From Halomonas sp. UBA3074 (GTDB lineage: Bacteria > Pseudomonadota > Gammaproteobacteria > Pseudomonadales > Halomonadaceae), in contig NZ_DFBS01000049.1 in NCBI RefSeq assembly GCF_002366715.1, positions 1 to 64,000 on the forward strand: a DNA stretch of 64,000 nt, in the 5' to 3' direction. Both the position numbers and the translations under genes were made by a program. Of the stretch, positions 33,725 to 43,515 are shown piece by piece. Each line of letters begins with the position of its first letter. The first letter of the stretch is position 1. The notes beneath the pieces are model-generated. The model worked only from the letters and a program-made list of their open reading frames with translations, was not told the DNA's origin and searched no databases.

Positions 33725-36001
33725 ATGGTGAAAGTGCGTGAAGACCAGCCGCTAGACGCTAGTGGAAAGGTGGACATACAACAATGGTTAACGCGCCTGC
33801 AAGAGGATGTGCGTCTACGTGAACCCGAACGCTTAGTCGACGCCTGCAAGCTTGCTGAGACGTTAGAGCTGGAAGCCCCACGGACGCATCGCGTTTGGCT
33901 GTCTCCCGGCTCTAGCTTCCGCATGGGGTTGGAAATGGCCGATATTCTGGGTGAATTGAAGCTAGACCAAGCCACCCTAGAGGCCGCGGTTCTCTATCGT
34001 GCAGTGCGCGAAGGCTTGCTGAGCCTTGACGCCGTGACAAAACGTTTTGGTGCCGAAGTCGCCAGCCTGATCGACGGCGTACTGCAAATGGCCGCCATCA
34101 GCTATCCACTGGCGCCTGACCATGGCATGGGCCAGCATAATCAGCAGGAAAACCTGCGCAAGATGCTGGTCAATATGGTCGGTGATGTGCGTGTCGCCTT
34201 GATTAAAATTGCCGAACGAACGTGCGCGCTGCGCCAGGTAAAAGACGCCCCACGGGAAAAATGTTTACAGGTTGCCCGGGAAGTCGCGGATATTTACGCC
34301 CCGTTGGCCCACCGGCTGGGGATCGGCCAGCTCAAATGGGAGCTTGAAGACCTATCGTTTCGTTACTTGCATGAAGATGAGTACAAAGCGATTGCCAAGC
34401 TGCTGGCGGAAAAACGCCTCGATCGTGATCGCTATATCCACGATGTGGTGGAAACCATCAAAGCCTTGATGGAAGCCCAGCACATCCACCGCTACGACGT
34501 GGATGGCCGGGCCAAGCACATCTACTCGATCTGGCGCAAAATGAAGCGTAAACGGATCGATTTTTCGCAAGTGAATGACGTGCGCGCCGTGCGAATTTTG
34601 GTGCCCGAAGTCGCCGACTGCTACACCGTCCTGGGGATTATTCACTCACGCTGGCACCACGTGCCGAACGAGTTTGACGACTATATCGCCAATCCTAAAA
34701 AGAATGGCTATCAGTCCCTGCATACCGCCGTGATGGGGCCAGAAAACAAGGTACTCGAAATTCAGATTCGCACCTTTGCCATGCACGATGAGGCAGAGCT
34801 TGGCGTCTGTGCCCACTGGCGCTATAAAGGCCACGATACCAACGCCAAAAGCCGCAGCTACGAAGAGAAAATCGCTTGGCTGCGTCAGGTATTGGAGTGG
34901 CAGGACGAAGTGGGCGGCTTTGGCGATCTGCGCGAAGGGCTCTCCAGCGATGTCGCGCCTGATCGCATCTATGTGTTCACCCCCGATGGTCACGTCATCG
35001 ACTTACCGCGCATTGCCACGCCGATCGATTTTGCCTACCGGGTGCATACCGAAATTGGTCACCGCTGCCGTGGCGCCAAAATTAACGGCCGTATCGTACC
35101 GCTCACCTATAAGCTCAAAACCGGTCAGCAGATCGAGATTTTGACCGCCACCAAGGGCGGGCCTAGCCGTGACTGGTTAAACCCCAGCTTAGGCTATGTG
35201 CGTACTTCCCGAGCGCGGGCCAAAATTCAGGCGTGGTTCAAGCACCAGGCACGCGATCAAAACCTGAACGAAGGGCGTGCGTTGTTCGATCGCGAGATGC
35301 GCCGCCTGGATGTCGAAGGGCTCGACCTACCCAAGCTGGCCAAAGCGGTCAACTATCTCAACGCTGACGATATGTACGCCGCCATTGGCGCGGGCGATCT
35401 GCGCATCGGACAGGTGCTGCACCAGGCGCAGCAATTATTCGGTGAGACCGATGATCAAGAGCAACTGGATCGCCTGCTGGCCAAGCCCAAGCGACAGTCC
35501 AGTAAAGCCACCAAGAGCGACATCACGGTGCTGGGGGTGGGTAACCTGAAAACCAGCATGGCGAACTGCTGTCGTCCGGTGCCCGGCGAGCCGATCATTG
35601 GATTTATTACCCAGGGCCGCGGCGTCACCGTGCATCGACAGGATTGCAGCAATATTTTGCAGCTGCGCCTCGACGAACCCCAGCGCATTATCGAAGTGGA
35701 GTGGGGCGAGCGCGCCCAAACGCGCTATCCAGTGACCATCGAGATTCAAGCCTGGGATCGCTCCGGGTTGCTGCGTGATGTCACCGGGCTGTTGGGTAAT
35801 GAAAAAGTTAACGTACTTGCTGTGAACACCCTGACCGACACCGATGAAGGCATCGCCCGCCTGCGCATTACCTTGGAAGTCGACGGGCTGGAGTCGCTGG
35901 GCCGGCTATTTTCGCGCATTCAGCAGTTGCCTAACGTCACCGAAGTGCGCCGTCTACGCAATGCCGACCCGGATCAACAAATGCGTAAGGGAGGGGCATA
36001 A
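33725..36001 (+). CDS. relA: (p)ppGpp synthetase I RelA
   Basis: This 758-aa ribosome-associated alarmone synthetase has an N-terminal pseudo-hydrolase region. The HD residues are replaced (AAVLYRAVREGLL instead of a HDVVED box), so it should not hydrolyse ppGpp, unlike SpoT. The synthetase domain includes YIANPKKNGYQSLHTAVMGP and LEIQIRT. TGS (RIYVFTPDGHVIDLP), zinc-finger-like (NCCRPVPGEPIIGF) and C-terminal ACT domains follow. The start MVKVRE at 33725 fits an AAGGAT site better than the GTC-preceded alternative three codons upstream. Its stop overlaps mazG by one base. Confidence 0.95.
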   Translation: MVKVREDQPLDASGKVDIQQWLTRLQEDVRLREPERLVDACKLAETLELEAPRTHRVWLSPGSSFRMGLEMADILGELKLDQATLEAAVLYRAVREGLLSLDAVTKRFGAEVASLIDGVLQMAAISYPLAPDHGMGQHNQQENLRKMLVNMVGDVRVALIKIAERTCALRQVKDAPREKCLQVAREVADIYAPLAHRLGIGQLKWELEDLSFRYLHEDEYKAIAKLLAEKRLDRDRYIHDVVETIKALMEAQHIHRYDVDGRAKHIYSIWRKMKRKRIDFSQVNDVRAVRILVPEVADCYTVLGIIHSRWHHVPNEFDDYIANPKKNGYQSLHTAVMGPENKVLEIQIRTFAMHDEAELGVCAHWRYKGHDTNAKSRSYEEKIAWLRQVLEWQDEVGGFGDLREGLSSDVAPDRIYVFTPDGHVIDLPRIATPIDFAYRVHTEIGHRCRGAKINGRIVPLTYKLKTGQQIEILTATKGGPSRDWLNPSLGYVRTSRARAKIQAWFKHQARDQNLNEGRALFDREMRRLDVEGLDLPKLAKAVNYLNADDMYAAIGAGDLRIGQVLHQAQQLFGETDDQEQLDRLLAKPKRQSSKATKSDITVLGVGNLKTSMANCCRPVPGEPIIGFITQGRGVTVHRQDCSNILQLRLDEPQRIIEVEWGERAQTRYPVTIEIQAWDRSGLLRDVTGLLGNEKVNVLAVNTLTDTDEGIARLRITLEVDGLESLGRLFSRIQQLPNVTEVRRLRNADPDQQMRKGGA

Positions 36002-36858
36002 TGCGCCATGATATGAATGACCTGCTAACGCTGATGCAGGTACTGCGTGACCGGGAGCAGGGCTGCCCGTGGGATTTGCAGCAGGATTGGGACAGCATCG
36101 TGCCGCACACTCTGGAAGAGGCCTACGAGGTCGCCGATGCCATTGAGCGACGCGCTTTTAACGAGCTGCCCGGTGAGTTGGGCGATTTACTCTTTCAAGT
36201 GGTCTATTACGCTCAGTTTGGGGCAGAAGAGCAGCGTTTCGACTTTGACGATATTGTCGATACGCTGACCGCCAAAATGCTGCGCCGTCATCCGCACGTC
36301 TTTCCGGAGGGCACCCTGGCTTCCCGCCGCCCGCCAGGCGTAAGCGCCGAAGAGGTGCAAACGCAGCAGGTCAACAGCCGCTGGGAGTCGCTAAAAGCGG
36401 ACGAGAGGGCTGAACGGGCTGCTGCCGATACGCCCTCGGTTTTAGACGATGTGCCGCGCACACTGCCAGCGCTCAGCCGTGCTGCCAAGCTGTCGAAACG
36501 CGCTGCACGGGTAGGGTTTGACTGGCCAGACTCGAAGGGCGTGATAGCGAAAATCCGCGAAGAGTTGGCCGAAGTCGAAGAGGCGCTTGATGCCGGTGAC
36601 CAACAGCACGCTCAAGAGGAAGTGGGTGATCTGCTGTTTGCGGTAACCAACCTTGCCCGCACCCTAAACGCCGACCCGGAACAGTGCCTGCGCACGACGA
36701 ATGCCAAATTTGAACGCCGCTTTCGCTACGTCGAAGGTGAGCTTAGCGCTGCCCAGCGGCCCTTAACGGAGGCTTCGCTAGACGAGATGGAAGCCTACTG
36801 GCAGGCGGCTAAAGTACTAGAAGCGCAGTCACAAGAAAAACAACCTACCCATTCCTGA
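36001..36858 (+). CDS. mazG: Nucleoside triphosphate pyrophosphohydrolase MazG
   Basis: This 285-aa protein has two MazG folds. The first (about 6-115) carries CPWDLQQDWDSIVPHTLEEA and GELGDLLFQVVYYAQ; the second (about 165-260) carries KIREELAEVEEALD and EEVGDLLFAVTNLAR. The EExxE and ExxD metal sites are present in both. It hydrolyses noncanonical NTPs and can lower ppGpp, which fits its TAATG coupling to relA. It is slightly longer than the E. coli enzyme. Confidence 0.93.
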   Translation: MRHDMNDLLTLMQVLRDREQGCPWDLQQDWDSIVPHTLEEAYEVADAIERRAFNELPGELGDLLFQVVYYAQFGAEEQRFDFDDIVDTLTAKMLRRHPHVFPEGTLASRRPPGVSAEEVQTQQVNSRWESLKADERAERAAADTPSVLDDVPRTLPALSRAAKLSKRAARVGFDWPDSKGVIAKIREELAEVEEALDAGDQQHAQEEVGDLLFAVTNLARTLNADPEQCLRTTNAKFERRFRYVEGELSAAQRPLTEASLDEMEAYWQAAKVLEAQSQEKQPTHS

Positions 36859-36895
36859 TTAATCATTTCGCGACCCCTGCAAGGAGGCCATGCCA

Positions 36896-39544
36896 ATGAG
36901 TCACGACCTACACGAATCTCTGCGCGACAACGTGCGTATTCTGGGCGACAGCCTTGGGCGAACCATTGCCGACGATTTGGGCCAGGCATTTGTCGATAAG
37001 ATTGAAACCATTCGCGCCCACGCCAAGCGCGGGCGCCAGGGTGATTCTCTGCAGCAGCGCGAATTAATCGAGTACCTACGCCAGTTGCCCGAACGTGATC
37101 TGCTGCCGGTCACTCGGGCGTTTAACCAGTTCTTAAACCTCGCCAACATTGCCGAACAACACTACCGGGCACGCTTTCGTCGCGTCGAGGATTACAAGCC
37201 CGGCTCGCAGCCGGTGCTGGGTGAACTCCTCAAACGCGCCCAGCAGGCAGGCAACTCGCCACGTAAGTTGGTCGAAACCCTCGCCAATATGCGCGTTGAA
37301 CTGGTGCTTACCGCCCACCCTACGGAAGTCATCCGCCGCACGCTGATTCAAAAATATGACGCCATCGACGAGTGTCTGACCGCCATCGAGAGCTCGGAAG
37401 ATTACCCCGAGCGCGGTACGCGGGCCCAAGGGCGCCTGGAAGAGCTCATTAGCCAAGCATGGCACACCGACGAAATTCGCCATGAACGCCCAACGCCGGT
37501 CGATGAAGCCAAGTGGGGCTTTGCCGTCATTGAGAACTCACTCTGGCAAGCGGTGCCGGATTTCCATCGTGATTTGGATAACCTGTTGCTGGATACCGCC
37601 GGTGAGCGTCTGCCGCTGGATGCCGCGCCGATTCGCTACGCTTCCTGGATGGGCGGTGATCGCGACGGTAACCCCAACGTGACCGCGCGAGTCACTCGCG
37701 AAGTACTGCTGCTGGGCCGCTGGATGGCCGCCGATCTTTACCTGCGCGACCTTGAACAGCTGAAAACCGAGCTCTCCATGTGGAAGGCCAACAGCGCGCT
37801 TAAAGCCGAAGCGGGCGATGTGACCGAGCCTTACCGCGAAGTGCTGAAACGCCTTTTGGCTAGAATGGAATCGACCCGGGATTGGGCCAAGGCCGAGCTT
37901 GAAGGGCGCAATTTCGATGGCGGGCCGATTATCGAAACCCGTGACCAGCTCTATTCACCGCTGCTCGCCTGTTACCGCTCGCTGTGCGATGTAGGTCTCG
38001 ATACCATCGCCAACGGCGCGCTGCTGGATACGTTACGCCGTGTTGCGGTTTTTGGCGTCACCCTCACCAAACTGGACCTTCGTCAAGAGGCCAGCCGCCA
38101 CGCCCAGGTGATCGAAGAGCTGACCAGTGCTCTTGGCTTGGGTCACTACCGCGAGTGGGATGAAGCGCAGCGCCAAGAATTCCTGCTGGCGGAACTTGCC
38201 TCACGGCGGCCACTCATTCCGCGCCGCTGGGAGTGTTCGGCCGAATCACGGGAAGTGCTGGATACCTTCAAAGTGATCGCTCAGGAGCAGAGCGAAGCGC
38301 TGGGAACCTACATCATTTCCATGGCCGCAGAGCCATCGGATGTGCTTACCGTGGCGCTACTGATGAAAGAGGTGGGTGGACAAGTCACGCTGCCGATTGC
38401 GCCGCTGTTCGAAACCCTCGACGACCTGGATCATGCCGGTGATGTCATCGATCAACTGCTGGCGATACCGGGCTACCGCTCGCTGATCGGTGATCGCCAA
38501 GAGGTGATGATCGGCTACTCCGACTCGGCCAAAGACGCAGGCCAATTAGCCGCCGCTTGGGCGCAGTACCGGGCTCAGGAGTCGCTGGTCAATGTGTGTC
38601 ATCGTCACGGCGTTGATTTGACCCTGTTCCATGGCCGCGGTGGCACCGTTGGTCGCGGTGGCGGCCCGGCGCACGCGGCGATTCTCTCGCAGCCGCCAGG
38701 CTCCGTGAACGGCAGCCTGCGGGTGACCGAGCAGGGCGAGATGATCCGTTTCAAGTTTGGTCAGCCCGACATCGCCCTGCGCTCCATGGAGATCTACGCC
38801 TGTGCGGTGCTGGAAGCGACCTTGTTGCCACCGCGTGCGCCGGAACCACACTGGCGTGAAGAGATGGATCGGCTCGCCAAAGTGGCCCACAGCGCCTATG
38901 TCGGCGTGGTACGGGAAGACCCGGATTTTGTTCCTTACTTCCGCGCAGTCACGCCAGAGGGTGCATTGGGAAGATTGCCGCTAGGCTCACGTCCCACCAA
39001 GCGGCGGCAGGATGGCGGCGTCGAGACCCTGCGTGCTATCCCATGGATCTTTGCCTGGACGCAAATTCGTTTGATGCTGCCTGCCTGGTTAGGTAGCGGC
39101 GAGGCTTTCTCAACTCGATTAGAGCAGCCCGGTGGGCGAGAAGTACTCCAGGAAATGCGCAACGACTGGCCCTTCTTTGGTACTTACCTGGACATGCTGG
39201 AAATGCTGCTGGCCAAAGCCGATGTGGCGATAGCCGCCTACTACGAGCATCGCCTTGTCGATGAGCCTTCGCTAAAGGCGTTGGGTAAAAAGCTGCGTGA
39301 GCGTTATGCCAGGCTTGAAGAGGCTGTGCTGGACATCCTTCAGCAGGAGAAGCTGCTGGAGAACACGCCGTTGATTCGCCAAGCGATCGACGTACGTAAC
39401 CCGTATATTGATCCTTTGCATGGCCTTCAGGCGGAACTCCTGCAACGTAATCGCGATGCCGATGGGGCGATTAGCGCTGATCTTTCCCGCGCACTCATGG
39501 TCACCATGGCAGGGATCGCCGCTGGCTTACGCAACACGGGCTAA
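36896..39544 (+). CDS. ppc: Phosphoenolpyruvate carboxylase
   Basis: This 882-aa anaplerotic enzyme makes oxaloacetate from PEP and bicarbonate. The catalytic His is in VLTAHPTEVIRRT, the Arg/Gly loops are in MGGDRDGNPNVTA and LFHGRGGTVGRGGGPAHAAI, and the second site is GYSDSAKDAGQLAAAW. The C-terminal RNTG end is the allosteric site. The start at 36896 gives eight bases from AAGGAGG (36881-36887); the ATG at 36890 is too close. It is transcribed separately from mazG with a 37-base gap. Confidence 0.95.
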   Translation: MSHDLHESLRDNVRILGDSLGRTIADDLGQAFVDKIETIRAHAKRGRQGDSLQQRELIEYLRQLPERDLLPVTRAFNQFLNLANIAEQHYRARFRRVEDYKPGSQPVLGELLKRAQQAGNSPRKLVETLANMRVELVLTAHPTEVIRRTLIQKYDAIDECLTAIESSEDYPERGTRAQGRLEELISQAWHTDEIRHERPTPVDEAKWGFAVIENSLWQAVPDFHRDLDNLLLDTAGERLPLDAAPIRYASWMGGDRDGNPNVTARVTREVLLLGRWMAADLYLRDLEQLKTELSMWKANSALKAEAGDVTEPYREVLKRLLARMESTRDWAKAELEGRNFDGGPIIETRDQLYSPLLACYRSLCDVGLDTIANGALLDTLRRVAVFGVTLTKLDLRQEASRHAQVIEELTSALGLGHYREWDEAQRQEFLLAELASRRPLIPRRWECSAESREVLDTFKVIAQEQSEALGTYIISMAAEPSDVLTVALLMKEVGGQVTLPIAPLFETLDDLDHAGDVIDQLLAIPGYRSLIGDRQEVMIGYSDSAKDAGQLAAAWAQYRAQESLVNVCHRHGVDLTLFHGRGGTVGRGGGPAHAAILSQPPGSVNGSLRVTEQGEMIRFKFGQPDIALRSMEIYACAVLEATLLPPRAPEPHWREEMDRLAKVAHSAYVGVVREDPDFVPYFRAVTPEGALGRLPLGSRPTKRRQDGGVETLRAIPWIFAWTQIRLMLPAWLGSGEAFSTRLEQPGGREVLQEMRNDWPFFGTYLDMLEMLLAKADVAIAAYYEHRLVDEPSLKALGKKLRERYARLEEAVLDILQQEKLLENTPLIRQAIDVRNPYIDPLHGLQAELLQRNRDADGAISADLSRALMVTMAGIAAGLRNTG

Positions 39545-39597
39545 ATGGTTAAATTCATCGCGTGCAAGCGCAACTTCCACTGAACAGGGTGGCGACA

Positions 39598-40143
39598 ATG
39601 TCCTCAGAGGCTCAAGCGGTACTCGACTTTTGGTTTGAAGCGTTGACGCCCGCTCAGTGGTTTAAAAAAGATCTCGCGATGGATCGCACGATCTCGGAGC
39701 GGTTTGGTGAGCTGCATGCCAGGGCGGCGCAGTGCGAGTGTTTCGCATGGCGGCAAACGGCCCAGGGTCGGCTGGCAGAGATCATTGTGCTGGATCAGTT
39801 CTCGCGCAATATCTACCGCGATGATCCTCGGGCCTTTGCCACCGATGCCTTGGCCTTGGCGCTGGCCCAGGAGGCGGTAGCAGCCCAGGCGGATGCGGCG
39901 CTAACCAGCGCGCAGCGGGTGTTTCTATACATGCCTTATATGCATAGCGAGTCTGCTGCCATTCATACGCTGGCGATGAAGCTGTTCGACCAGCCGGGGT
40001 TAGAGAATAATCTCGATTTTGAAGTGCGTCACAAGGCGATTATCGATCGCTTCGGTCGTTACCCGCACCGCAATGCGTTGCTGGGGCGGGCCTCTACCGA
40101 TGAGGAGCTGGCGTTTCTAAAACAGCCCGGCTCCTCTTTTTAA
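39598..40143 (+). CDS. DUF924 family protein
   Basis: This 181-aa soluble protein has the DUF924 landmarks VLDFWFE at the start, IIVLDQFSRNIYRDDPRAFATD in the middle, YMPYMHSE, and HRNALLGRAST(D/E)EEL at the end. The predicted fold is all-helical, TPR-like. No activity is established as far as I know. ATG 39598 starts the conserved segment; an upstream in-frame ATG adds twelve unconserved residues. The gene lies between ppc and rluF in the same direction. Confidence 0.85.
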   Translation: MSSEAQAVLDFWFEALTPAQWFKKDLAMDRTISERFGELHARAAQCECFAWRQTAQGRLAEIIVLDQFSRNIYRDDPRAFATDALALALAQEAVAAQADAALTSAQRVFLYMPYMHSESAAIHTLAMKLFDQPGLENNLDFEVRHKAIIDRFGRYPHRNALLGRASTDEELAFLKQPGSSF

Positions 40144-40178
40144 CTGTTTATTCACTTCTTTTAGCCACATGGCGTTAT

Positions 40179-41279
40179 ATGTCGTTACGAAAATCTACCC
40201 GCATCAATAAATACATTAGTGAAAGTGGCATGTGCTCTCGCCGTGAAGCCGATCGCTTCGTGGAGCAGGGCAACGTGTGGATTAACGGCCGCCGTGCCAC
40301 CACCGGTGATCAAGTCGTCGCGGGGGATTTAGTCAAAGTTAATGGGCAGGAGATCGAGCCTCAGGAAGAGGAGGATCTCGTCCTGATTGCGCTGAATAAA
40401 CCGGTGGGGATTGTGAGTACTACCGAATCCAGCGAAAAGGACAACATCGTTGAATTCGTTAAGCACGGTACGCGTATCTTTCCCATTGGGCGGCTCGACA
40501 AAGACTCCCAAGGGCTGATTTTTTTAACCAATAACGGCGACCTGGTTAATAAGATTCTGCGTGCCAATAACAACCACGAAAAAGAGTACCAGGTGACGGT
40601 GAACAAACCGATCACCGACGAGTTTATTGATGGCATGCAGAGCGGTGTGCCGATTCTTGGCAAGGTCACCAAACGCTGCAAGGTGGAAAAAGAGTCCACC
40701 TTTGTGTTCACGATTACCTTGGTGCAAGGGCTCAATCGCCAAATTCGGCGTATGTGCGAATACTTTGGCTACGAAGTTACCCAGTTAATTCGTACGCGCA
40801 TCATGAATGTGCCGCTCAAGGGCTTGGCACTGGGTGACTGGCGTGATCTCACTCCTAAAGAGATCGATACCATCGTGGCCCTGACGGAGCAATCAGAGGC
40901 CGTGCCGGAGAAGAAGAGCAAGCCCGCCAGGCCTAATTACAACGGGCGCTCTAACCCTGGTAAAGCCAGCTCCTCAGCCCAAAAGGGCCGTCAGAAGCCT
41001 GCCAAAGTGTGCGCTAATGCCAGTGGGGCGGCAGCTAAAGGTAAAAAAGCCGCTAGTGGAAAAGCGGCCAAGGGAAGCGTTACCCCAGGCCCGAAAGGCA
41101 GCGCGCCTGGCAAGCCTAAAGGCAAGCCAAACGCTAAAGGCAAACCTAGCGTTAAAGGTAAGCCAGGAGCTAAAGCTAAGAGCGCAATGGGTAAAGCAGG
41201 GCCGAAACCCACGGGCAAGGGGCGCGTAGGAAGGGGTAAGCCTGCCCCCAGTGGCAAGCCCGCGTCGCGGCGGAAATAG
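40179..41279 (+). CDS. rluF: 23S rRNA pseudouridine(2604) synthase RluF with long basic tail
   Basis: This 366-aa protein has an S4 RNA-binding domain (RINKYISESGMCSRREADRF, about 8-27). The catalytic domain has Asp in FPIGRLDKDSQGLIFLTNNG and the RluF/RluB-type GLNRQIRRMCEYFGYEV. The enzyme core ends near residue 245. The remaining 120 residues are low complexity, made of Lys, Gly, Pro, Ala and Ser (repeats such as GKPKGKPNAKGKPSVKGKPG). Comparable but shorter tails occur in E. coli RluF; this one is unusually long and probably binds RNA (inference). Confidence 0.9.
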   Translation: MSLRKSTRINKYISESGMCSRREADRFVEQGNVWINGRRATTGDQVVAGDLVKVNGQEIEPQEEEDLVLIALNKPVGIVSTTESSEKDNIVEFVKHGTRIFPIGRLDKDSQGLIFLTNNGDLVNKILRANNNHEKEYQVTVNKPITDEFIDGMQSGVPILGKVTKRCKVEKESTFVFTITLVQGLNRQIRRMCEYFGYEVTQLIRTRIMNVPLKGLALGDWRDLTPKEIDTIVALTEQSEAVPEKKSKPARPNYNGRSNPGKASSSAQKGRQKPAKVCANASGAAAKGKKAASGKAAKGSVTPGPKGSAPGKPKGKPNAKGKPSVKGKPGAKAKSAMGKAGPKPTGKGRVGRGKPAPSGKPASRRK

Positions 41280-41342
41280 CGATTGACCTAGCATTTTTCT
41301 TTAGACTTATTAGCGCTTTATCCTCTCTGTGAGTATTTCCTA

Positions 41343-41618
41343 TTGATCCTACTAGTGGCTTTGTACGCGGTAGCCAGTGTTCTCGCTTATATTACTTATG
41401 TCATTGATAAAAAGGCGGCAATCAATCAACGTCGTCGAGTAAGCGAGAAAACGTTACACCTGCTTGGATTACTCGGGGGCTGGCCCGGCGCGCTGCTGGC
41501 CCAGCAGCGGCTTCGGCATAAAACTCGAAAAACTGCTTTTCAGGCTGTTTTCTGGCTGACGGTCGCTGTGAATGTGGCGTGCTTCTTTAGCTTAACTCTC
41601 TACCCTTACGAGGGATGA
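41343..41618 (+). CDS. DUF1294 family small membrane protein
   Basis: This 91-aa protein has two hydrophobic segments (about 1-19 and 67-86) around a basic loop with the DUF1294 signature YVIDKKAAINQRRRVSEKTLHLL, then GGWPGALLAQ and RHKTRK. The function is unknown. The start is uncertain: TTG 41343 is the longest reading, no good ribosome site precedes it, and GTG 41355 is an alternative. It ends four bases before the antiporter gene and may be co-transcribed. Confidence 0.75.
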   Translation: MILLVALYAVASVLAYITYVIDKKAAINQRRRVSEKTLHLLGLLGGWPGALLAQQRLRHKTRKTAFQAVFWLTVAVNVACFFSLTLYPYEG

Positions 41619-41622
41619 AATA

Positions 41623-43515
41623 ATGACAGCCTATTTCGTTCAGGCATTTATATACCTGCTGGCCGCGGTGATTGCAGTCCCATTAGCCAAACGTTTTGGC
41701 CTGGGTTCGGTGCTGGGTTACTTGGTGGCAGGCGTAGTGATTGGCCCGATTTTGGGTTTGGTGGGGCAAGAGACCACTACCATTCAACACTTTGCCGAGT
41801 TTGGCGTGGTGATGATGCTGTTTTTGGTGGGCATGGAGCTCGACCCGAAGGGGCTCTGGGCGATGCGTGTCCGTCTGCTGGGGCTGGGCGGGCTGCAAGT
41901 GGTCTTAACCACTGCCGCTGGTACCGCCATTGCCTTATGGCTTGGGTTAGTCATGCAGACTGCGCTGGCGGTGGGGCTGATTTTTGCGCTCTCTTCCACG
42001 GCCATTGTGCTGCAAACGCTCAATGAAAAGGGGCTTGCCAAAACCGAAGGTGGCCGCAGCGCTTTCTCGGTACTGCTGTTTCAGGATATTGCCGTGATTC
42101 CGATGTTGGCACTTATTCCGTTATTGGCACTGCCCGAGTTAATGGGCGAAGTCAGCGATGATAGCCATGCCAGCCTAAGCCTGGTGGCCCACCTGCCGGG
42201 CTGGGCACACGCCTTGGTCGTTATCGCCGCCATCGCCGTCGTCATCGCGGCGGGCTATTACTTAGTGCCGCTGTTGTTTCGCTACGTGATTGGGTCGGGC
42301 CTACGTGAAGTATTCACTGCGACTGCGCTAATGCTGGTCATTGGCATCGCCGCGCTAATGAGCTTGGTTAATTTATCGCCTGCGCTGGGCGCGTTCCTGG
42401 CCGGTGTCGTACTGGCTAACAGCGAATTCAAACATGAGCTGGAAGCCAATATCGAACCCTTCAAAGGGCTGCTGTTGGGATTGTTCTTTATTACCGTCGG
42501 GGCCGGTATCAACTTCTCGGTGCTGGCAGCGGAGTGGGGGACGGTGCTGTCGTTAGGGGTCGCCGTCATCGTGGTGAAAGGCTTGATCCTGCTCGGTTTG
42601 GCCCTGCTGTTTAAAGTGCATGGCAGCAACGGCTGGCTATTTACCCTGGGCCTTGCCCAGGCGGGCGAGTTCGGCTTTGTGCTGCTGACCTATAGTGTCC
42701 AAAATAGCGTCATACCCACCGAGATTTCCGAAGTGCTCTCGCTGGTCGTAGCGCTTTCCATGTTCTTAACGCCGCTGCTCTTCATTGCCTACGACCGGCT
42801 AGTGTTACCGCGTTACCGCAGTGCTAAAAATGACGACCGTGAGGCGGATACCATAGAGGAACAGGCGCCGGTCATCGTCGCCGGTGTCGGCCGGTTTGGG
42901 CAAATTATATGTCGCCTGCTGCGTGCTAATAATATTCCCATCGTCGCCTTGGATCACGAGATCGAGCAGATCGAAAACCTGCGCAAAATAAACATCAAAA
43001 GCTATTTTGGCGACGCCAGCCGTTCCGATTTGCTCGAAACCGCTGGGATTGAACATGCCCGGTTAATCGTGATTGCCTTGGACGACCGTGACCGCGCTGT
43101 ACAGATGGTCAAGCACATTAAGCACTACTACCCGCATGTATGGGTGTTGGCGCGTGCTTTTGACCGTGGCCATGGCTATCAGCTGCGTGAAGCGGGCGCC
43201 GATGACACGGTCAGCGAAACCTATCATTCAGCGCTCGAGTTGGGTGGCCACGCGCTGACTGCCATGGGCGTTCACCCCATGCGTGCCAAGCAGATGACCT
43301 GGTCGTTTGTGCAGAATGAAGATGCCCACGCAGACGAGTTGTTCGAAGCCTGGAAAGAGATAGAGGGCGGTATTAGCTTTAGTCCGCGCTATGGCGAACT
43401 GTTTATGAAACTGGAAGAGTCGCTGAACAGCGCTATGAAACAGGATTGGCACGAACCCCAGCGGGAAGATGTGCCTATTTGGACACCCCCGGATACGCAG
43501 CGTGATAACACTTAA
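41623..43515 (+). CDS. kefC: Kef-type potassium/proton antiporter with RCK domain
   Basis: This 630-aa CPA2-family transporter has about twelve membrane helices up to residue 400 (GVVIGP, LFLVGMELDP, LFQDIAVIPML, LSPALGAFLAGVVLANSEF). A TrkA-N/RCK nucleotide-binding domain (APVIVAGVGRFGQIICRLL, about 415-535) and a charged C-terminus follow. KefB and KefC release potassium and acidify the cell during electrophile stress under glutathione control. No KefF or KefG ancillary gene is visible, so KefB or KefC cannot be chosen with certainty. Its end overlaps the convergent outer-membrane gene by four bases. Confidence 0.82.
   Translation: MTAYFVQAFIYLLAAVIAVPLAKRFGLGSVLGYLVAGVVIGPILGLVGQETTTIQHFAEFGVVMMLFLVGMELDPKGLWAMRVRLLGLGGLQVVLTTAAGTAIALWLGLVMQTALAVGLIFALSSTAIVLQTLNEKGLAKTEGGRSAFSVLLFQDIAVIPMLALIPLLALPELMGEVSDDSHASLSLVAHLPGWAHALVVIAAIAVVIAAGYYLVPLLFRYVIGSGLREVFTATALMLVIGIAALMSLVNLSPALGAFLAGVVLANSEFKHELEANIEPFKGLLLGLFFITVGAGINFSVLAAEWGTVLSLGVAVIVVKGLILLGLALLFKVHGSNGWLFTLGLAQAGEFGFVLLTYSVQNSVIPTEISEVLSLVVALSMFLTPLLFIAYDRLVLPRYRSAKNDDREADTIEEQAPVIVAGVGRFGQIICRLLRANNIPIVALDHEIEQIENLRKINIKSYFGDASRSDLLETAGIEHARLIVIALDDRDRAVQMVKHIKHYYPHVWVLARAFDRGHGYQLREAGADDTVSETYHSALELGGHALTAMGVHPMRAKQMTWSFVQNEDAHADELFEAWKEIEGGISFSPRYGELFMKLEESLNSAMKQDWHEPQREDVPIWTPPDTQRDNT

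Noticed and set aside
33664..34100. RelA as a bifunctional synthetase-hydrolase (SpoT/Rel)
   Set aside because: The histidine-aspartate motif of the hydrolase site is replaced, so only synthetase activity is expected.
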